Assembly (NCBI RefSeq): GCF_937138205.1
Contig: NZ_CAKZOT010000118.1
Location: forward strand, 1-43,495
Source: an uncultured Rhodospira sp.
GTDB lineage: Bacteria > Pseudomonadota > Alphaproteobacteria > Rhodospirillales > Rhodospirillaceae
DNA: 43,495 nt
Direction: 5' to 3'
Under the pieces are notes generated by a model. The model did not search any database, was not told the origin of the DNA, and worked only from the letters and a program-made list of their open reading frames with translations. The first letter of the stretch is position 1, and every line of letters begins with the position of its first letter. A program made the position numbers and the translations under genes. This document shows positions 41,717 through 43,495 of the stretch, in pieces.

Positions 41717-41922
41717 CGGAAGAGCATTCGCGCAAGCCCGACGACCTCCATGACCTGATCGAGGCGTGCTCGCCGGGACCGCGCCTGGAGTTGTTCGCGC
41801 GCGGCACCCGCCCGGGCTGGACCGGCTGGGGCGATCAGGCCGACGACGGCTACCGGCCGACCTGGGCCACGGACGCCAATCACAGCGGCCGCGACCGACC
41901 GGCTGTTCCGGATGGTCAGTGA
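41713..41922 (+). pseudogene. C-terminal fragment of an MT-A70-type adenine methyltransferase
   Basis: A 69-codon frame begins with GTG 41713, overlapping the nupC-type stop: EEHSRKPDDLHDLIEACSPG, then PRLELFARGTRPGWTGWGDQ and a tail ending PTWATDANHS. This closely follows the C-terminal strand and helix pattern of MT-A70 family methyltransferases (HSRKPDE..., LELFAR-xRPGW-xWG). The catalytic DPPW and the SAM-binding core are missing. Either it is a leftover of a phage-type DNA adenine methylase joined to the transporter gene by a deletion, or a small protein that kept one motif. Confidence 0.65.
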
Positions 41923-41934
41923 GCGCGATCTCCC

Positions 41935-43197
41935 CTAAAGCCGCGCCCGCAGCCGATCCAGCCGTTCCATGGCGGCGATGGCGCCGAGCGAGGCCAGGGT
42001 CGGCGGCGTCGTGAACAGGCGGTTGGCCACGCGGGTCACGGCCGCCTCGTCCACCGCGTCGAGTTCCGCCAGAACCTCGTCGTTGGAGATGGGCCGCCCG
42101 TACACCAGGATCTGGCGCGCGAGTTGCTCGCAGCGGCCGCTGGTGCTCTCCTGCCCCATCAGGATGCCGGCGCGCAGTTGCGCCCGGGCGCGCGCCACCT
42201 CGTCGGCGCAGACCGAGGCGCGCACCTTGTTGATTTCGTCGCACAGCACGGGGACCAGCGCGGCCACGTCGTCCGGCCCGGTGCCGGCATAGAGCGTGAA
42301 CAGGCCCCCGTCCGTGTACGAATTGGCAAACGCGTTGATGGTGTAGGCTAGGCCGCGCTTCTCCCGCACCTCCTGGAACAGGCGTGAGGACATGCCGCCG
42401 CCCAGCAGCGTCGCCAGGACAACGCTCGCGTAGTAGTCGGGGTCGTCGTAAGACACACCGTCAAACCCAAGCACCACCTGCGCCTGCTCGACGTCGCGCG
42501 GCTCGCGGTACTCGCCGCCGGTGTAGCGGGCCGGTGAACCGGTCTCCGGCGGCGTCGGGTTGAGCGCGGTGAAGTGCCGCTCCACCAGGGCCAGCAGGGC
42601 GTCGTGGTCGACCCGCCCGGCGGCGGCGATCACCAGCCGCGACGGGCAGTAGTGGGCACGCTGGAAGCCGCCGACGAGGTCCGAACTCAGCCGGCCGACC
42701 GTCTCCACCGTGCCCAGCACCGGCCGGCCGAGCGGCTGGTCGCCGTAGGCCGTTGCCTGGAAGTGGTCGAAGACGATGTCGTCCGGCGTGTCGATGGACT
42801 GGAAAATCTCCTGCACCACCACGCCCTGCTCGCGCGCCAACTCGTCCGGGTCGTAGACCGAGTGTTGCAGGATGTCGGCCAGGATGTCGACGGCCAGCGG
42901 CAGGTCCTCGCGCAGCATCTTGGCGTAAAAGGCGGTATGCTCGCGCGAGGTGTAGGCGTTCATGTGGCCGCCCACGTCCTCCATCTCGACGGCGATGTCC
43001 AGGGCCGAGCGCCGGCGCGTGCCCTTGAACGCCATGTGCTCCAGCATGTGGCAGACGCCGTTGATCTCGGCCGGCTCGTGGCGGGCGCCAACGTCCGCCC
43101 AGACACCGACGGACACCGTCTCGACCGTGTCCATGGGATCGGTCACCACCCGCAGACCGTTGGGCAGGCGGGTTTCCCGAATCTCCGACGCTGTCAT
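41935..43197 (-). CDS. M16-family zinc metallopeptidase (processing-peptidase-like)
   Basis: A 420-residue M16B peptidase. The inverted zinc motif HMLEHMAFKGT gives His50, Glu53 and His54; the distal Glu is in ELAREQGVVVQEI. The C-terminal half has the GGGMSSRLFQEVREKRGLAY block. This is the single-subunit form, related to mitochondrial processing peptidase beta, that is universal in alphaproteobacteria. There is no signal peptide, so it acts in the cytoplasm or as a membrane-associated enzyme on short peptides. Its stop at 41935 is 12 bases from that of the convergent MT-A70 fragment. The neighbour thrC, common in this group, would be outside the window. Confidence 0.93.
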   Translation of the reverse strand: MTASEIRETRLPNGLRVVTDPMDTVETVSVGVWADVGARHEPAEINGVCHMLEHMAFKGTRRRSALDIAVEMEDVGGHMNAYTSREHTAFYAKMLREDLPLAVDILADILQHSVYDPDELAREQGVVVQEIFQSIDTPDDIVFDHFQATAYGDQPLGRPVLGTVETVGRLSSDLVGGFQRAHYCPSRLVIAAAGRVDHDALLALVERHFTALNPTPPETGSPARYTGGEYREPRDVEQAQVVLGFDGVSYDDPDYYASVVLATLLGGGMSSRLFQEVREKRGLAYTINAFANSYTDGGLFTLYAGTGPDDVAALVPVLCDEINKVRASVCADEVARARAQLRAGILMGQESTSGRCEQLARQILVYGRPISNDEVLAELDAVDEAAVTRVANRLFTTPPTLASLGAIAAMERLDRLRARL

Positions 43198-43280
43198 GAT
43201 CCCTCCATGCCATCCGACCGCACGATCAGGACCCTTGGCACGGCGCGGCCCAGGGCGTCAATGCGAACCCGTCGCGCCGC

Positions 43281-43436
43281 CAGGGCAATCGGGTGAACGA
43301 CGCCTGTGGGAGCGAAAACCCGCATGAGTGGTTTGCCTGCGGCCAAAGACACCGGCTAGCAATGACGGGTTTAGTGCGGGCCTCTCGCCCGGAGGTCCAT
43401 CTTGGCGAAGATGCACCCCTTCACCCGATTGCACTG
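43281..43436. repeat. MITE-like repeat, CAGGGCAATCGG family, short copy (156 bp)
   Basis: CAGGGCAATCGGGTGAA at 43281 is matched in reverse by TTCACCCGATTGCACTG ending 43436 (one mismatch in 17). Positions 43298-43330 (GACGCC...GAGCGAAAACCCGCATG) match the right part of the long copy at 35740-36109, read on the opposite strand. It lies 84 bases upstream of the M16 peptidase start; the rest of 43198-43495 has no gene. Confidence 0.75.
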
Positions 43437-43495
43437 GTCGCGCCGTGCGGGCGGTCAGGCCCCATGCCGGTACCCTCATTGGGCCGGCGGCCGGG

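Noticed and set aside
1-43495. CRISPR array
   Set aside because: No set of three or more regularly spaced identical repeats was seen; repeats present are dispersed palindromes.

Overview
This is high-GC DNA from an alphaproteobacterium, most likely a Rhodospirillales-type (photosynthetic or H2-oxidising) organism. The pointers are an uptake [NiFe]-hydrogenase cluster of hup/hyp type, a homodimeric eukaryote-like NADP isocitrate dehydrogenase, SecB, a type III fold ornithine decarboxylase next to speD, a VPLPA-CTERM protein, and many small palindromic intergenic repeats. The genus cannot be fixed from the sequence alone.

Layout. (1) 1-6.9 kb, minus strand: a tight operon of acyl carrier protein, FkbH-type HAD/GNAT protein, methyltransferase, MBOAT acyltransferase, membrane-anchored SGNH protein and VOC protein, followed by a probably broken CE6-like esterase lipoprotein. 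Loader + carrier + MBOAT + SGNH is the layout of the Dlt D-alanylation system, but with FkbH in place of DltA. It suggests transfer of a glyceryl-type acyl group to an exported glycan. (2) 7-10.8 kb: an IS21-family element with its own inserted palindromes, lying in a frameshifted, truncated integrase beside tRNA-Ser(GGA); a decayed integration site. (3) 11-15.6 kb: secB, an orphan protein with a Gly/Ala-rich hydrophobic hairpin, a DUF4160/DUF2442 pair between two 29-bp direct repeats, and icd. (4) 15.6-17.5 kb: an ABC-type ATPase and a TOPRIM-like protein with overlapping start and stop, a likely defence module. (5) 17.6-25.1 kb: an exported PQQ-like propeller and a di-haem cytochrome c, hisB, an XRE regulator, and a 1000-residue PAS-GGDEF-EAL protein. 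(6) 25.1-34.4 kb: divergent hydrogenase operons, hupSLCDFH (minus) and hupK-hypA-hypB-hypF' (plus), separated by a region holding an FNR/FixK-type box. HypF is only the C-terminal Kae1-like half. (7) 34.5-43.5 kb: pth, speD with an apparent transcription attenuator, ornithine decarboxylase, a VPLPA-CTERM protein, a nucleoside transporter followed by a 69-codon MT-A70 fragment, and an M16 peptidase. At least three families of short palindromic, MITE-like repeats lie between these genes.

The most promising candidates for something undescribed are the FkbH/ACP/MBOAT/SGNH operon, the ATPase-TOPRIM pair, the 137-bp double-hairpin insertion in istB, and the speD attenuator. No CRISPR array, rRNA or replication origin was seen.
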